Positions 1-14,200 of a stretch of 64,000 nucleotides of DNA are shown one piece after another. Positions within the stretch are counted from its first letter, which is position 1. The number at the start of each line of letters is the position of its first letter. The DNA is from Gorsachius magnificus (Eukaryota; Chordata; Aves; Pelecaniformes; Ardeidae). Below the pieces are notes generated by a model that was not told where the DNA came from, made no database searches, and saw nothing but the letters and a program-made list of their open reading frames with translations. The stretch covers positions 82,480,765 to 82,544,764 of the forward strand of contig CM067081.1 in the NCBI GenBank assembly GCA_034008185.1, written 5' to 3'. The position numbers and the translations under genes were made by a program.

Positions 1-3000
1 GGCCTTTCAGATTAGGAGACCCAATTGAAAGAGAGCTTTTCAGTGGTCCTGAGTGTTTAAACACACTTAGTTGGTGCAGCTGCAGAAGAATATCCTCAGA
101 TTGTTCGGTTTCAGTTTGCAATAAAATCTCAGTATCAAAGCTTGTCCCAAACAAGCTAGCTCAGGCTTGCAAGGGTCTGGATGCGGCAGAGTGGAGCTTA
201 GTGTGGGCTGAGACATCCTGGTCTCCAGCACGACAAACTAGAGATCACTCGGAGCAAGCGGGTGTAACTCTCCTCTGCAATCCTCCATGCAAAGGTATTC
301 TTGCTCCCCTTCAAGTCAATAGCGTGTAGGTATTGTTTTTTTAAAAAGTTGTCTGGCACACACCTGCATCATGAGTTACCTTTGATAATGTGCCCCTCAG
401 AGCCCAGCTGTCAGAGGCATTGATTGCTGGGGCTTCCACTGACAGCCGGTCTGGAACGGAGGGCTCTTACCTGCAGCTCTGCACATGGAACACCAGACAT
501 TTCTAGTGTTTGACAGCAGACTTGGTGGTCATTTAAAAGGGTTGTTGTGTGTATTTCTGTGATTTCATGGTGTTTTCACTGCAGAGTCGCTGAGAAAGGA
601 AAATATTCATTTGCGTGCTGCAAAGCATAGGCAAGGAGCCAGCTCTCTGCTATTACAATATCTGATCTCCGTAAGGCAAACATCGCTCTGAAAGGAGCTA
701 ATGTTTCTGTCTATTCAATTCTGATTCACAGTTCAACACTTTCTTCACTCAAATACCCTGGGGAAGATTGTTAACTATATTTTTCTCTTCTCCTTTTATT
801 TTTATTCCTGGATTAAGTGAAGAAATCAATGGTTCATGTTACAGTCCTTTTTTTCCCCTTGTAGTAAATCTAGAATATTTTTTGCTATTGGTATGCTGCA
901 TGTCACATATACCCCTGTTAATTTCAGGCTGAAATTGTAAATTATTTACATGAAGAACACTCATGTTGCATGGTATGAGTTGTACCATAGGGGGTACCTG
1001 TTGTTAACTGGTGCATATGTACACATACCTTCAAAGGCATTAGAATGTGCTTTTCAGCAAAAGTGAAGAATTGCTCTAAAGCATTTCATAACAAATGTAC
1101 TTGATTAATTTTTTCCTTCTGTTTATCAACACAGATCATAATATTTAATAGCATCATTAGTAGACTCTCAGCAGTAATTTTTTATCTGCTGTTCACTTGC
1201 TGCCTATGCATCGCAAACACTACAAAAATCAAGCGACCCAGGTCATGAGATGTGGTTTCTTCTTTCTGAGAGGATATGAGTGACTATTAAAAGGGACTTT
1301 TCTTCTGTGAATACAAACTTTAAAATTATTTTTCTATAAATACCATGCAAAACACAATTCATATTTATCACTTGTATTCCTGCCAGGAAATTTAATTGCT
1401 GTTCACAGAAAGTAAGTGTGGAGAAGCAATTCCATTTAAATATTTAAACCTTTCCATTATGTGCTTTAACTGGAAAAAACCCCACAAACCACAAAACTCT
1501 TATAATTGGAAGAAACTTTGCATTTATCAGCACAACGGATGGTCATGTCCTTCTCATCAGTCAGTCTGCTTACGCTTTCCCTAACACAGCAGTTGCCCTC
1601 TACACCTGTAGTGTCCGTATGGACCCCTTGCCTTTCCAGATGAACAGACACAGGAGCTAATTATTCTTGCAATGATCCTCCAGGTAAAGTCCACGGAGCA
1701 TTTTGGAAGCACAGCACAAGCCTCTCCCTGCTGAACCCACATGCCTAATATGCTGAAACACTGAATAAATAGCTTCCCTCCAAAATCAATGTGTGTTATA
1801 TCTTACTACTCCATTTAAAGAACACCCTTGCTTATCTCAGGGCTTCGGGGTTAGAGCTGTGTCATGTGAAGGCAAGTTATCCCCGAGTGGTTTCAGGCTT
1901 CAGTCGCAGCCTTGCTAGGGCAGCACAGGTTGTTCAGCAAAATCTTCTTCCAAACATTTCTGCTTGGTCCCGCTCTGGCTTTACTGACAAATTTGCTCCA
2001 CCATGAGTGACAGTCCGTAGCAGCGTCGGATAGGGAACTTAGGGCCTTACTGGCCAGTCCTTCCTTCCAAGGGGAGGTCAAAGCCCCCTATGCCTGCTCT
2101 AGAGCTTCTCAACTGCCATGGCCCCATGGAGCTCTGTCTGCTGAAGCACCACCGTGCTCAATCTGGGGAGGTCAGGGTTAAGGAGGCTCTGAGCTCCTGG
2201 TTTGGGGCAGCTTCTGCAGATGTGGCTGCCCAAGCAAAGGCATCTGAGCCTGCCTGGGTTTGTCTGTTCTTACCCCACTCTCGGGTCACATCTTTCAGCG
2301 CTGCTGGGGGGGGTGTTGTACAACAGCTGTGCCTCGCAAGCTCAGCTTCCCAGGGTAGGAATTGCCAGATTAAAAGCTTCGACAGCTCTTTTATGGTGCT
2401 ACAGCAAGAGCTTTTTGCAGGAGGCACAGCCACGTCTAAATACCTGTGTTCCCACAAATAAGTCAGAGTTGCACAGCTTGCCTGGGGTCTTACTAAGATC
2501 CTGCCGTCAGTCCCTGGGATCGGGAGTGGGGACAACGACCTGCATTTCATTACATGTTTGTATTTCAAATGAGATTTAGTTTTCATTTACAGCAAAAATC
2601 CAGCAGTAACATTTATTAACATTGATATATGGACGCTGGAACAGCACAGCTTAATGGATGCTAATGAACTTTGTATAAATGGAAAAGACATCTGGGTGCT
2701 CCCCCAGTTCCAGCCCTGACCCACTGTGCCCGGTATGCTTGTGGGGTACGGACAGGTAGCACCGGCCCTCTCCAGAGGCAGCGTGCAGCATCCCTGCTTA
2801 CACTGGCACAGGAAAACATCCCTCCAGCTGTCAATCCTTCTGCCTCCTACAAGAGGAAAAAATTGCTGTGGTTTTATTGTGACTACGTAGCAGTTTAACT
2901 GGTGTTTATAAACAAATATTTTACCCACATAGAAAATGAATTTCAGCAGTCAAATATAACACTGAATTGAAAAAATACAAATGGCACTAGGAAAATTGTA

Positions 3001-6000
3001 TCCTTTTCTGTGTAAAAGCAGCAGCAGCAGCAGGGAGAAAAATGTCTCATGCAATTTTTTATTTTGAAAGTTGCTATTTACTTATTTCTAAACAGCTAAG
3101 CTTGCTTTGAAAGGATGCCTTAAAACATGAGGAGGGAATGCATTCTTTTCAAGATTTGCAGTTTTATTCCTTGCTGAAGGTCATGAATTTTGGCTCTGCA
3201 ACTCGTTGACCTAGTCAGGAAGAGACTTTAAAAAAAATTAAGCAGTACGGAGCAGTCAGTGTAGAGGGAAGGTTTCTTACAAATTAATTTTCCCTGTCTC
3301 TAAGAAGCTTTCTCTCTGATTCATATGGGTCAAAAAAGTTCCTCTAATGAAAACAATTTAGAAAATTCAAAGGTAATCCAATTCTAGGCTCTCTGCCATC
3401 CAGGTGCTTGTACCCAGCAGGAAAAAAAAATCTCCTTAATCCTTTTTTGTTTTTATAATTACTTGTTTTTCTGCTTCCCAGCAGTTCTTCTGTTCAGTAC
3501 AAAAGTTACCATATCCAATTATACCTTTTTGTCCTTGCTTTCAAAATCTTCACATCTCCTCAGTTATCTATTAACACAAGATTAATCACTTGATTAATCT
3601 CAGAATTTTTTCTCATCTTGCACAGTGACAGCCGCCAGCCATTTGGTGGCATGTTCTTAGACTTTTGTGCAGCCAATATACGTGCGTGACGGCATGGGGA
3701 AAAGAGGGTAAACTAGAGAGAAAGCAAGAGCGAGAACATTAGTAACACATTTAGCATGGTCAATGCCGTGGCATTTTGGAGACCGGCTTCCACATGTGAT
3801 CATCTAATAGCTTCTGATCTACGTTGCTTTGTATTTCATTTTTATGTAACGGAGGCCAACAGGAAGGGCACTTCTTGGCAGTTAATGATCACTGTCATTG
3901 ACCCAGCCAATCAGTCAGTAACTGGAAATATTTGACCTTTATGTCTTCCTTCCTTTGATGATTCTCTTTAATCATATGTTTTTTTAACTTTTCCTGTCGT
4001 ATCTAAAACTGTCTGCTTTGATATTGATGCAATGCGCCACAGTACAATGAAGAGATTTTTTTTTTTTCAGACTGTTCCACGCAGTTATTGCAACCAAAAG
4101 GAAAGCGACATTTCATTCTGAAAGCTCCACTGTATTTACACTGTCTTCCCACAGTTTCTCTTCACCTCTCTTACCTTTGCTGGGGCTGCTAGCACTTTTT
4201 ATTGTCCACAGCATCTAAACTTCAGAGTTCAGTTCAGAAAAAGTCCTGAATTTGTCAGTGATTGTTGCTTAAGGTCTGCTACAATATGGGCATTTTAATC
4301 CAGGGGATTTAAAGGTGTCCAAAATTGACTTTCTCTGACAAAAATTACACCGGTTGATGAATACTGTAGCCTTTCTTTGGGAAGAGGTTACTAACAAAAT
4401 TTTAGGTTTTGGATTACTTAGTTTTTATTTTTTTAAGCCATTATGAGTTCAAATGTTGGCATGAACAGAAAGGGATTTACTAGAGTATATCATATAGTGA
4501 CGTTCATAAAAGAACTTTGCACGGACAGGGCTTGCTAAGCCATTTTTTGAAGAGCTGCATTTATTACAGTAAATATTTATACACTTCTGGTCAGGAAGAA
4601 ACACTCTGATTTTTTTAGGCATGTATGAATACAAAATAGAATCTCAAATTAAAAAGCGTGTGTTATCATCTAATAATTTTCTTAAAAATCGTATCTAGTC
4701 GGTAAAGCGCTGAAGGCCACGCTTAACTTGGTAGCCCTCAGCGTTGAAGCACAGAGCTCAAGCCAAGTGTGGGTGCTCCTGCTCTGACCGGCTGGAGCCT
4801 TAGAGTGACGGCTTTGCTCCCCGTGACTGAGGCTTGGAAACACATTAGCGATGCAGCCAAAGCACAGCAGGCACGGGGCAAGTTCAACTCAGTGACCGAA
4901 TTGATTTCCGTGGTCGTATTTTGTTTCGTTTTCTGGTTAAACCTGTAATACTATTTCATACATAGCATAACACACACTGTAATCCACAAGAAAAAACAGG
5001 CCAGTCCCAGGGCACTGAACCAGACCCTTTGTAAATGAAAAGTAGCACAAGTCCAATGGTTTTAATGGCCGGCAGTCTCTGGTATTCCCATTAACACAGT
5101 GCCTCTAGCTGGAAAGGTGCAGGAAGGTTAATGTTTGTTAACGTATTCCGGTCTTCTTTTGATGCAACACAGAGCTACTCTGTCCTGCCCAGTGTGGAAT
5201 CTCTGCATTTGACTCAAGCATCACGGAAAAGGTTAGAGTTGTGCATGAACTGTATCTTTAAGCAATAGACTTTATGTATTATAGCATAGGGGTAGGTTTG
5301 GACAATATTTCTAAAGTGATATGAAACTTACTTTTTGATGCCTTTTGAATTATTGCTTGCGAAGTGTTTGTTGAAATGACCACGCTTCAGTGAATCAGTG
5401 AAAAATCATCTATTGCTGAAAAACCTGAACACCTGAGATATTACTGTAACTTTCTACACTGAAAACAATATCATATTGGTATAGCACTCTATGAGCGTTT
5501 TGCTTGATTATCTACAGCAAGATTTTGCCCTCTCCAAAGCACCACTAAGTCTGGCCACTAGCATTACGAAAAGAATTATTAACTCATTTGCATGAGTTTT
5601 ATTATTAATCTCATTCGCCAGTAGGAAAAATAAAATTGCTAGCAAACTCTACTTAACAAAATAGTCAAAAAAGCATCTCAAGATTGCATAATTCACATTT
5701 ATTAAAGTTTATTATATTTTCATCTTATTTACTGTTGTTGGCAATAGAGATCTGTCTATTGTATTGGTTTCTATGCTAGCACATTTTCCAGCTTTCCAGC
5801 AAGTCAAGACTTCTTTGAGCGTTGCATCAAAATTTTGTATACGTTTCATATCTAGACACAACTAATTATCCAGGTATAGCAACGCTAACCACTGTGTACA
5901 TCCAAAACCAGCAGATGGGTATTAATGTATATAAACCAAAATTCTTTTGAATGCTTACTAATATGTTAGAGAGTCTTGTGGTTTTTAACATTAACACTGG

Positions 6001-8133
6001 AAATTTATTTTTTTTTACCTTGGAAGTCTTCTAAAAATTAAATAGCCTTTTTTTGACCTCACACTTATCCAGCTGCCTGAGATTCTGCTGAAACACTCAC
6101 ACTTAGACCGTGGTCTTTGTTGCTCTCTGTTATACAGCTGACACCGGTGAATAAACTATATCACAGCTGTGTTAATGTAGAATGCAGCATGCACTTATGT
6201 TTTATTGTCTAAGGTATTTGTAAATACTTGTACCTCGTCAGTATCATTATCTTCAATAAATCTGTACTGCAGGCTGTACATCAGTGCATTTAGAAAAACA
6301 GAATTAAAATATATGGGGTAAATAAATATTACAATAGGCTTGTTTATATCGTATCACATCACTGAAATTATTATGCGCTTTCTGAAGAACAGGATGCCTC
6401 AGCCAGGCTTCCTCAGAAATATCTTGGTTTAGAGAGGGGGACCACAGCATTTGCAGAGTGGGAGAAGATGGATAACCAAGAACAAGGATTTGCTGGGGGA
6501 AGATTAAAGCCCAGACACAGTCTCTAAAGAATGATATCACAGTAGAACAAAACTGATTGCAATTTATTTGAAATAAGGGTGGTGTCTGAGAGTAGCTAGG
6601 AAAGTCATGGTGGCCACTTCTACATCACCTTTCGAGCGGAACTCAGCTTTGCAGAGGCTAAAATTCATGTGCGAGGTGAGTTGGCCAGCCTGGGCTTTGC
6701 TTGCTGTGTGGGGTTGTGCTGGACCCTGGAAGGGCTCGCCCAGCACATCAGGCGGGTGTCTGGAGAAAGAGGCGCCCTTGCTTCTTCCCTGCAGACCTTA
6801 CTCATGTAAAGCTCATTACTGGACAAAACCAGGCTGTCCAGACTACTCCATCCTGATGGTAGACCGTTTCCTGCCTCTGTGCTAACAGTGGTGGGGAAAA
6901 ATCCATAGGCACCCCAGAGAACATTTAGTTGGTGGGCCCTGCCCATATGAGTGGGCTTTCATTTCTGGCACCACACAGCCAGTGAGCAAAATAAACCGAT
7001 ATTCAAAATGCCCACCCTCCTCTCACCTCTACAAATTTGGGGAATGCAGCCTGGTATCTTGCTCACCACACAGATCCCATCCTTTAGTTGCTTGGACACC
7101 CTGAGCGAGATGCCTATCCCTGGCCTGCAGTGGTGACAATTACAACCGCAGCTTTGCCAAGTGCCTCGAGATGGGCTGACGAGCAATGGCCCCCCTGAGC
7201 TGCCACTACAGAACCGCGCCGGAGGGGCAGGAGCGCGGCACGCACTGCGCCGGGGCAAGGGGATGCCGGGGAGCGAGCTCCAGCTCGCAACTCAGCTCAT
7301 TAAACATTAATTAAATCCTTTCAAAAGAGGGAGTTTTGCTTCTCACACTTCCGTACGTTTAAATCCAATCTGTAAATGTTTGTTTTTCCCATTTTAGCTC
7401 TTTAATTTATTCCTCAATTTCCTAGCCTTCAAAATGGTAATAAAATGTACTAGATTTGAAATAGAAGTCTCCAAACAGTATTTTGGCAATCTGTTAGGAG
7501 TTGCAATACCTATGGATTACCCTGTAAATCTAGATTATTGGCACTCATGAGAGATTATTTCCATTTATATTGTTTTATTGTGTAATATTTTGCAGCTACG
7601 GCTGCAGTGCTGTTATTAACTTGTGACAGTTCTAAACCCTGGTAGGTGATTAGATCATTTATTATGTAAAATTTGGGGCTCCAAAGTAAGATGGTGCTAA
7701 GCAGCGGAGCCATAGGAGTCCAAGCTGCTCAGCCTCTCCAAGAATTTGACCCCTACCTTACTGGATAAATCTCAACAGAATTTTAGTTTGTTATTGGAAA
7801 CCGTTACTAGAATTTATTTCTTTATTGACCTGCTATAATAGAGACAAGATAGTGAAAACATTGCCACAACACAGGATGATTTTAATTTATACAAAGAAGT
7901 TAATGACAGGAAAACAGTCTTCCCAGGTACATAGACAGGTTACTCATTGTAAACGTGCTTTCAACCATTTGGAAGGGAAGTATTTTTCCCTGTTGAAGTT
8001 AATTCCTTTTCATACTAGCATGAATCATCTACATATCTTAAAAAAATAAGGTACCTCTGTATATTAAAATGACAAGCGGCATTGGTGAAGGATAATCTTG
8101 CAACTCTGTCATTCAGGAGATACGGTGTTGCCA
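1..8133. other. Intergenic DNA, no supported gene
   Basis: AT-rich single-copy-looking sequence. Short open frames exist but none is long, conserved-looking or joined by plausible splice sites. The sub-regions 2000-2550 and 6590-7270 are more GC-rich than their surroundings. Some stretches, such as 3620-3930, look information-rich and could be conserved non-coding elements, which cannot be judged without alignment. Confidence 0.6.
3017..3033. repeat. Short AGC trinucleotide repeat
   Basis: Five uninterrupted GCA units sit in non-coding AT-rich DNA. It is too short to be notable beyond being a possible polymorphic marker. Confidence 0.85.
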
Positions 8134-8206
8134 CCAACTCACTGCTGATCCTCGGGCAAGTCATTCAATTAGATTTCTTGCCTGTTAAATGAGATAACTC
8201 ATCCCA
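8134..8206 (+). repeat. Possible MIR-like SINE relic
   Basis: The segment contains CTCGGGCAAGTCATTCAATT, then CTTGCCTGTTAAATGAGATA and ACTCATCC. This matches the order and spacing of the conserved core of the ancient MIR SINE (GGGCAAGTCA, CTGTAAAATGGG, then an imperfect GATAA block). Divergence is high and only about 70 bp align by eye, so a chance resemblance is possible. Confidence 0.45.
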
Positions 8207-11200
8207 CATAGCTAAGGTAGGATTTGTCTTCTTTTTTTTCCCCTCTCTGAATTCTTGCGCATTAGATGGATCTGAATTTCTTCACTTAGGAAAAAAAGTA
8301 AAACAGTATGGCTTGCTTATGAAGCACCTGAACAGACTTAATCGGAAATTTTCGAGAATTGCAAAGTCCAGCACCAGTTTCCGCAGGGAGGAGAAGAAGA
8401 GGACAGGTAGGAACTCAGTCACACACTGCAGATTGTGAAGATTTCTTTTTCTGGGCAACTGGAACATGGCTGAGAACCAAATCTTCTACCAAAGCCTTCC
8501 TAAGCCCAGCTGCAGGCACCACTAGCGGCTGTACTCAGCGTTCTGGACATCTTCGGTACTGGTTGGGGTTGGTAGTAGCTTGGATTATAAAAGGGTCACG
8601 TCTGTACAGGGTTTTATAAATGCAGATGGCCACTGTAGCCACATACACGACCAACACAGCTTTTTCAGTTAAGTCAGTGATAAAGATTGAAGAAGACCCC
8701 AGAATTCCTGGTTCCAAGTCCTGCATTTAACAGAAGATAAAACCTCTTCCCCTAGACACTCACAATATTTGATTAGAAAGTATAAAAATGTATTACTCCT
8801 GCTGTGTTATGTCTAGTTGGGGCTCATTTAATGCATTTTTACTGTCCTAGCCCAATTGATCCGGACATAACTGAAATAAAAAAGTTATTTAGAGAAGTGG
8901 GTAAATGTTACGTAAAACAAGAAGCGTGCCATCAAGAATTTCAGTTCCTATTAACCTACCCAAAGATGCTGGAGGGAGTATTCAGCTTTTTTTCCCCAAA
9001 CTATCACTTCTGGTTTAAGTTTCTGACCAGAAGTCAATGACAGCAGTTAATTCAAACAACAATTTGAAGAGCAATTTAGAGGAGATGTAATTTTAACTCC
9101 TCACCACCCATACATCTTAGGCTGGCAGAATGCAATGGAGGAACTTCTCTCTTCAAACAGTAAGTATTTGGTTTTGGTGGATATGCTTACAGACTGATGT
9201 AAGAGGTTATCTTAGTACCTTTTTTCCCTGTTAAGCCAAAGCGATAAATAAAAATGCCTATACACTATACATGTACAACTGCTATTCTAGGAGCTGCAGA
9301 ATAGAAACCAGTACAATGGCAAGTGGGAGGCCACAGGTTATCCTGTAAAAGGTCCTGAGAGAGAAGCGCAGCAGATCCTTGGAGAATCACCAGCTAATTT
9401 TAGGCTTTGCTATCATTCTTTCTGTAACCATGTTCCTAAAAATCATATCACCATAACAGCATGCGAACTCAAAAGTGTAGATTTTGTATTACGTTTTTTT
9501 TTTAACTTGCAATCTTGTCAAGTAAAGTTCTGAGGATCCTTCAAAATCAGAGGTTTAAAAAGTCACCCTTCCTCTGGTTCTGTGACTAATCTTCAGTAAC
9601 AACTAAGGACACACCACTTAATAGCAGAATAAAAGCACAGTTTTCTTTTTTATTATTTAATGTCCCCCTGCTTTTTTTCTCCTGAAAGCTTCTGCCATAG
9701 AACATCCGCTGTGTTAAATAATACTGTACAAGTGCAGTTAATTTCCCTCACCAGACTCACTGGTAGCAGACAAATATTTCAAAAGTAAGTGATCATAGGG
9801 CTTAGTTTTCTGTATTTTAAGGAAGCCAGTTTAAGCTGTATTTAAATAAGGAATGTAACTTGAGGAGTTTGGTAAAGGATCCTTAAACCACTGGTCGTTT
9901 TGAAAATTCATCTGATCTTTTTCTTCTTTTACATTTTGCCAGAAATTTAGGCAATTCCCCCCTCACTGGCTTTGTGGCTTATTAAGCTCTTTTTCATCCT
10001 TGTTCTAAGAAGGGCAGTGAGGTTACTACTCGTCTATGGGAACGCTCAGTTTACCTACATACCCCACGGTGGCTAACTGTATGCAACTACTCTCATCAGG
10101 GTTGACTCAAGGCTTTTAAGTCATCCATGCAATTGGATGTCCCAAGGCAGCCCATGTCATCAAATATGCTGGCAGAGAAAAGTGACAGCGAGCATGAAGG
10201 ACACCCCTTGTGAAATGGCGTTGCAGCTTCTGCTGCCACCAAAGATGAGAAATGTGGGAGACCCAATTTGGGATATCAAAGCTCTTTCTTTTTTTGTCCC
10301 CTCACAGTACCTACTAGTCCACGTGCCCTTCGCTGCCTTTGGCAATTCTCTGTTTTGCCTTGACCTAGAGCTAGCATCACTCCTCAGACATCTTTTAGAG
10401 ACTGGACGTGTGAGAAGAAGTGCATAACTCTAAACCCCAGTTTTTCTTTTCCTGTTAAGGAAGTCTTTGATACTAATAGGTGTTTGGGAGGATGCAGGTT
10501 GTTAAAAACATTTACGGTTGAAGATACTGTGATTTCTAAGCTCTACGGCTAAAGGACTTTGCATTCCTTTTTCATCTTGATAATATCCTTTGAATGCATC
10601 CTACCCAGAAAGTCTATGTCCTTTCTGCTGTCACCTCCAAGGTGTCTGAACTACAGCCCCTGTTCTGCTCAAATTCTCCAACACAGCTCATGAGAGCAGG
10701 CAGGCCTTGAAACAGAAGCTTTCCATCCACTTGGACATGCCATTATCATTGTTTCTGTAGTAAAGAGAGAATCTTTTGGAGCTATCATTTGGAAGTTTTT
10801 AATTGTCCAGTAAAAAACATGTTTTCACTTTGATTTCTCTTATGCAGCAACACAGACTTAAATATCTTTGGATTATTGTAATTTTTTTTTCCCCAAGGAG
10901 GACTCTAGTTATGTTTGTCATTGGTTTTATTGTTTAACTGAGTAATTTAAAGAAGTTTATTTACTTTTTACATGGTATGGCCTAATCACATCACTGGGCA
11001 GATTGGGTTAAAAAAGGTTCAAAAAAGCACTGATTTTTCATTATGTGAACTTCACATCTTTATAAGTAAAAAGAATAAAAATATATAACATGAATTGCAA
11101 CAGAAGAGCAACTGCCCTTAGAAAAAATACAGGAGGTCAGCACAGGGACACTTTCACATACTTAAAGCAACAAAGGATGACTCGTCCAAGCATTCTGTCT

Positions 11201-14200
11201 GCTCTTCAAAATAAAATTCATATGATCAGACATCCATGCACGCTGTGGTATGTGTCCTTTGCATATTTTTGTCAGTCTCATCAACTGAGTAGCTTGCTCA
11301 ATAAAGACCAATCTAAAAAAAAGAAAAAAAAAAGAAAACTTCCTTATGCTTCTGATAAGGGTGTTACATTACCAACATTTGCAGCAACATTGCACCAGGT
11401 TGAGATCTCATTGGAGTTCACGAAACTAGCTGAGCCAGATCTTATTGTCAGGGAGATGGCAAGCTTCCAGCAGCTCCTGCTTGCTGCAGAGTTTAGCAGT
11501 GACTAAAGACGCGCCTCTCTTCCCCTCCAAGCCAAGACCATGACAGCTTGTAAAGCCCCAGAACTACGCTAGGAATATAATGTCAGCTTTTGGACGCAAC
11601 GTGAAACTGAAGTCCTGGCTACATGTGGTCATTAAGAACCCCTTCAAGCTCTTGGATGACATAGTGTGGTAACTGCTTTGTCCTGGGGAGGGTGCCACTT
11701 GGTTTTGCTCCCTCATCTGACATCTGTAGCCTCCAGTGAGTGTGGTGGTCTGGTTCTGTGGACAGGGCTGGTGGGTGGGACCTCTGCCTCATGCACGGCT
11801 TTCATCCTCTCTGTGCCCGCTGTGATAGTGTGCTCTTCAGCTTTCAGGCTTGCTAGAGAATCCCAGCAATGAGACCACGTGGTTAGAGTTTAAGTAGGAA
11901 AATAGATAACCTCATTAATTGAGAAGTGGAGTCAAACAGGAGTTTTGTGGATTATCCTAAACTTTTGTATATAAAACCCATTTACTGTTCCACTCAACCA
12001 CTTCAGTACTGACTACCTCTTATGGTTGTGCCCCTTAGTTTGTTTCAGAGATTTTTTTTAGAACATGTGAGGTTAGCTATCTTTTCAGCATGCTGAAGCT
12101 CCTACTCCCTGCAGGCTGGACTTAAAACGTTACAAATCAAATGGTAGAAGAGCATGCACAGTTTTCATTGATGTAAACAACTACTCGGCATTCACAGTCA
12201 TAGAAATGAAGTATTTTTTATCTGCTGACTGCTAAATTGGATAACTGAATAGTGTATGTCCAGCTTTATAGTTACAGCACGGAAAGTAAAAGCCGTGAAT
12301 GGTAAATCTCTGAGGTCTCTAAATTACCTGAAGCAGTCTTTTAGTAACTGTAAGATGGTTACGGTCTCACCAACTGCATTACAACCAACACTGTGTAGCC
12401 AATTGAAAAATTGGGGTTTGGCAGTTCCCTGTGCAATATAGCTCCAATTTGCTGGCCCTACTGGATTTTGGATAACACAATAAAGCTGTCACTGGTTTAG
12501 GAATATATATTGCCCATTCAGAGCTCCAGGTCAGTATACATGAGGTAGAAGAGAGGAAAGCTTTGTGGGCTGGCAGCACTGTTGGAAAAAATATTTAAAA
12601 GAGCAGCTTTTCAAAGCTATGCAACTGTTTAAGATGTTACAAAAAATATGATTGAGGTCAAATAGTCAGCAAAGTGATTCTGAAATTGTCAAAGGTGTAT
12701 ATATATATAAAAATAAAATCTATCACCATGATCTATGCACTTCGTCATCTGGATTTCACCACTGAATTCACAGACTGTTGCTAGAAGGTGCAGGAGTAAG
12801 GTGATAAAATAAAAAAAGGAATGAAGGTTTGCATTGGCATATGATTTATTTTTTTCTAAGCTCTTCTGAAGCTGATGTGGAACAAATTGCTACTTGCATT
12901 CTCTTCAGTGTAACCAATAACAAACTCATAAAAGAAATAAACAATACAAAAACTAAGTGAGGTAGAGCACTGCTTCCAGAGCTCCTGCCCTTGATCTCTG
13001 CAAACACCAGGAATCACTCTACTTCTCTTCCACGTGCTTCAATGTTCTGAAAATGTTGTTACCCTCCGTTCCTTTCAATAGACAGAAACAGAGCTCTCCA
13101 GAGAGCCCTTTGTCTCATCCTAAGACAGGCATCTAAGACAGGTCAGCAAATGGTCTTCTGAAGATGGTTCTATTAACTATAAGGGGAGAGTAGACTTAGA
13201 AACCTAATTTGTAGAGCTCTGTAATTAGAGAAGATGATTTTCACCCAGCAAGCTACTTTTAGACAACATATCCTTTTTTCTTCCTCTCTATTATGATATA
13301 AAACCTCCCTTTTTTTTCAGTTGGAAAAATACACTACAGCCCTGCTAATTTTATAATCCAGCATATAGTAAGATGGACTTTATTCTTATTCACACTAGGC
13401 TGAGCTTCAAGTTAAACTGTGATCTACAAAACAAGCCATTCATTTTGCCCCACTGGAAATGCCAGAATACTACAGGGGCATTCTTTTCTCTGTATTTCTA
13501 GGTGTAACTCAAAGCAAAAGTGTCTGAAAACTCATGAAAAACACTGTACTTGTCACATTCTCAGCTCAGGTTCAGAGATTTCCAGTTCATGTATGATTCA
13601 AAGAATCATCTAAATATCAGGATGCTCATCCCAACTAAAATGAAATTTCAGCCTCTTGAGATTCATCTGTCGTTGATGATAATGATGCCATGAAGAAAAA
13701 CCCGCTAGAGATGAAATACTGAGAATAACAGGAGTAATAACAGCACTTACAGAATTTACAGCGATGCAAAGCTATGAGCTACCAGGGATGATGAGCAAGG
13801 AATGTGAGAGACCTTTCCCATGATTCATACCAGGAGCTATACTCTGCTCCTTGCTGAAAGCATACCCCTGCTGTACGGTATGCAGAAAGCCAGACATTGT
13901 CCACCCCAAGCAATTGCATATGTCGGTTCAAATTGCTCACTGAATGCCGATACCGCACATCATTTCATGCTCCTTGCCCTTTTTTCTGTCTCACGCCTTT
14001 GTGGTGACCCTTTCTGTCAATAATGTTGGTTTTAAAGCCAGCATGAGATTAACTACATAACGCTCCCCTTTCCAGCCTGCCCTCTCTCTCTCTCCAGCCG
14101 AGCTGGACACGAGGATGCGCCGAGTCTCTCCCGGGGACAGCAGCAACTCCCCATAGCCTGTTTGCCTAACAGCTCACTTCTCTTTCCAACATGGCCACAA

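Noticed and set aside
11090..11506. 138-codon open frame on +
   Set aside because: Contains a Lys run from an A-rich tract and no domain; starts and ends in AT-rich DNA without gene signals.
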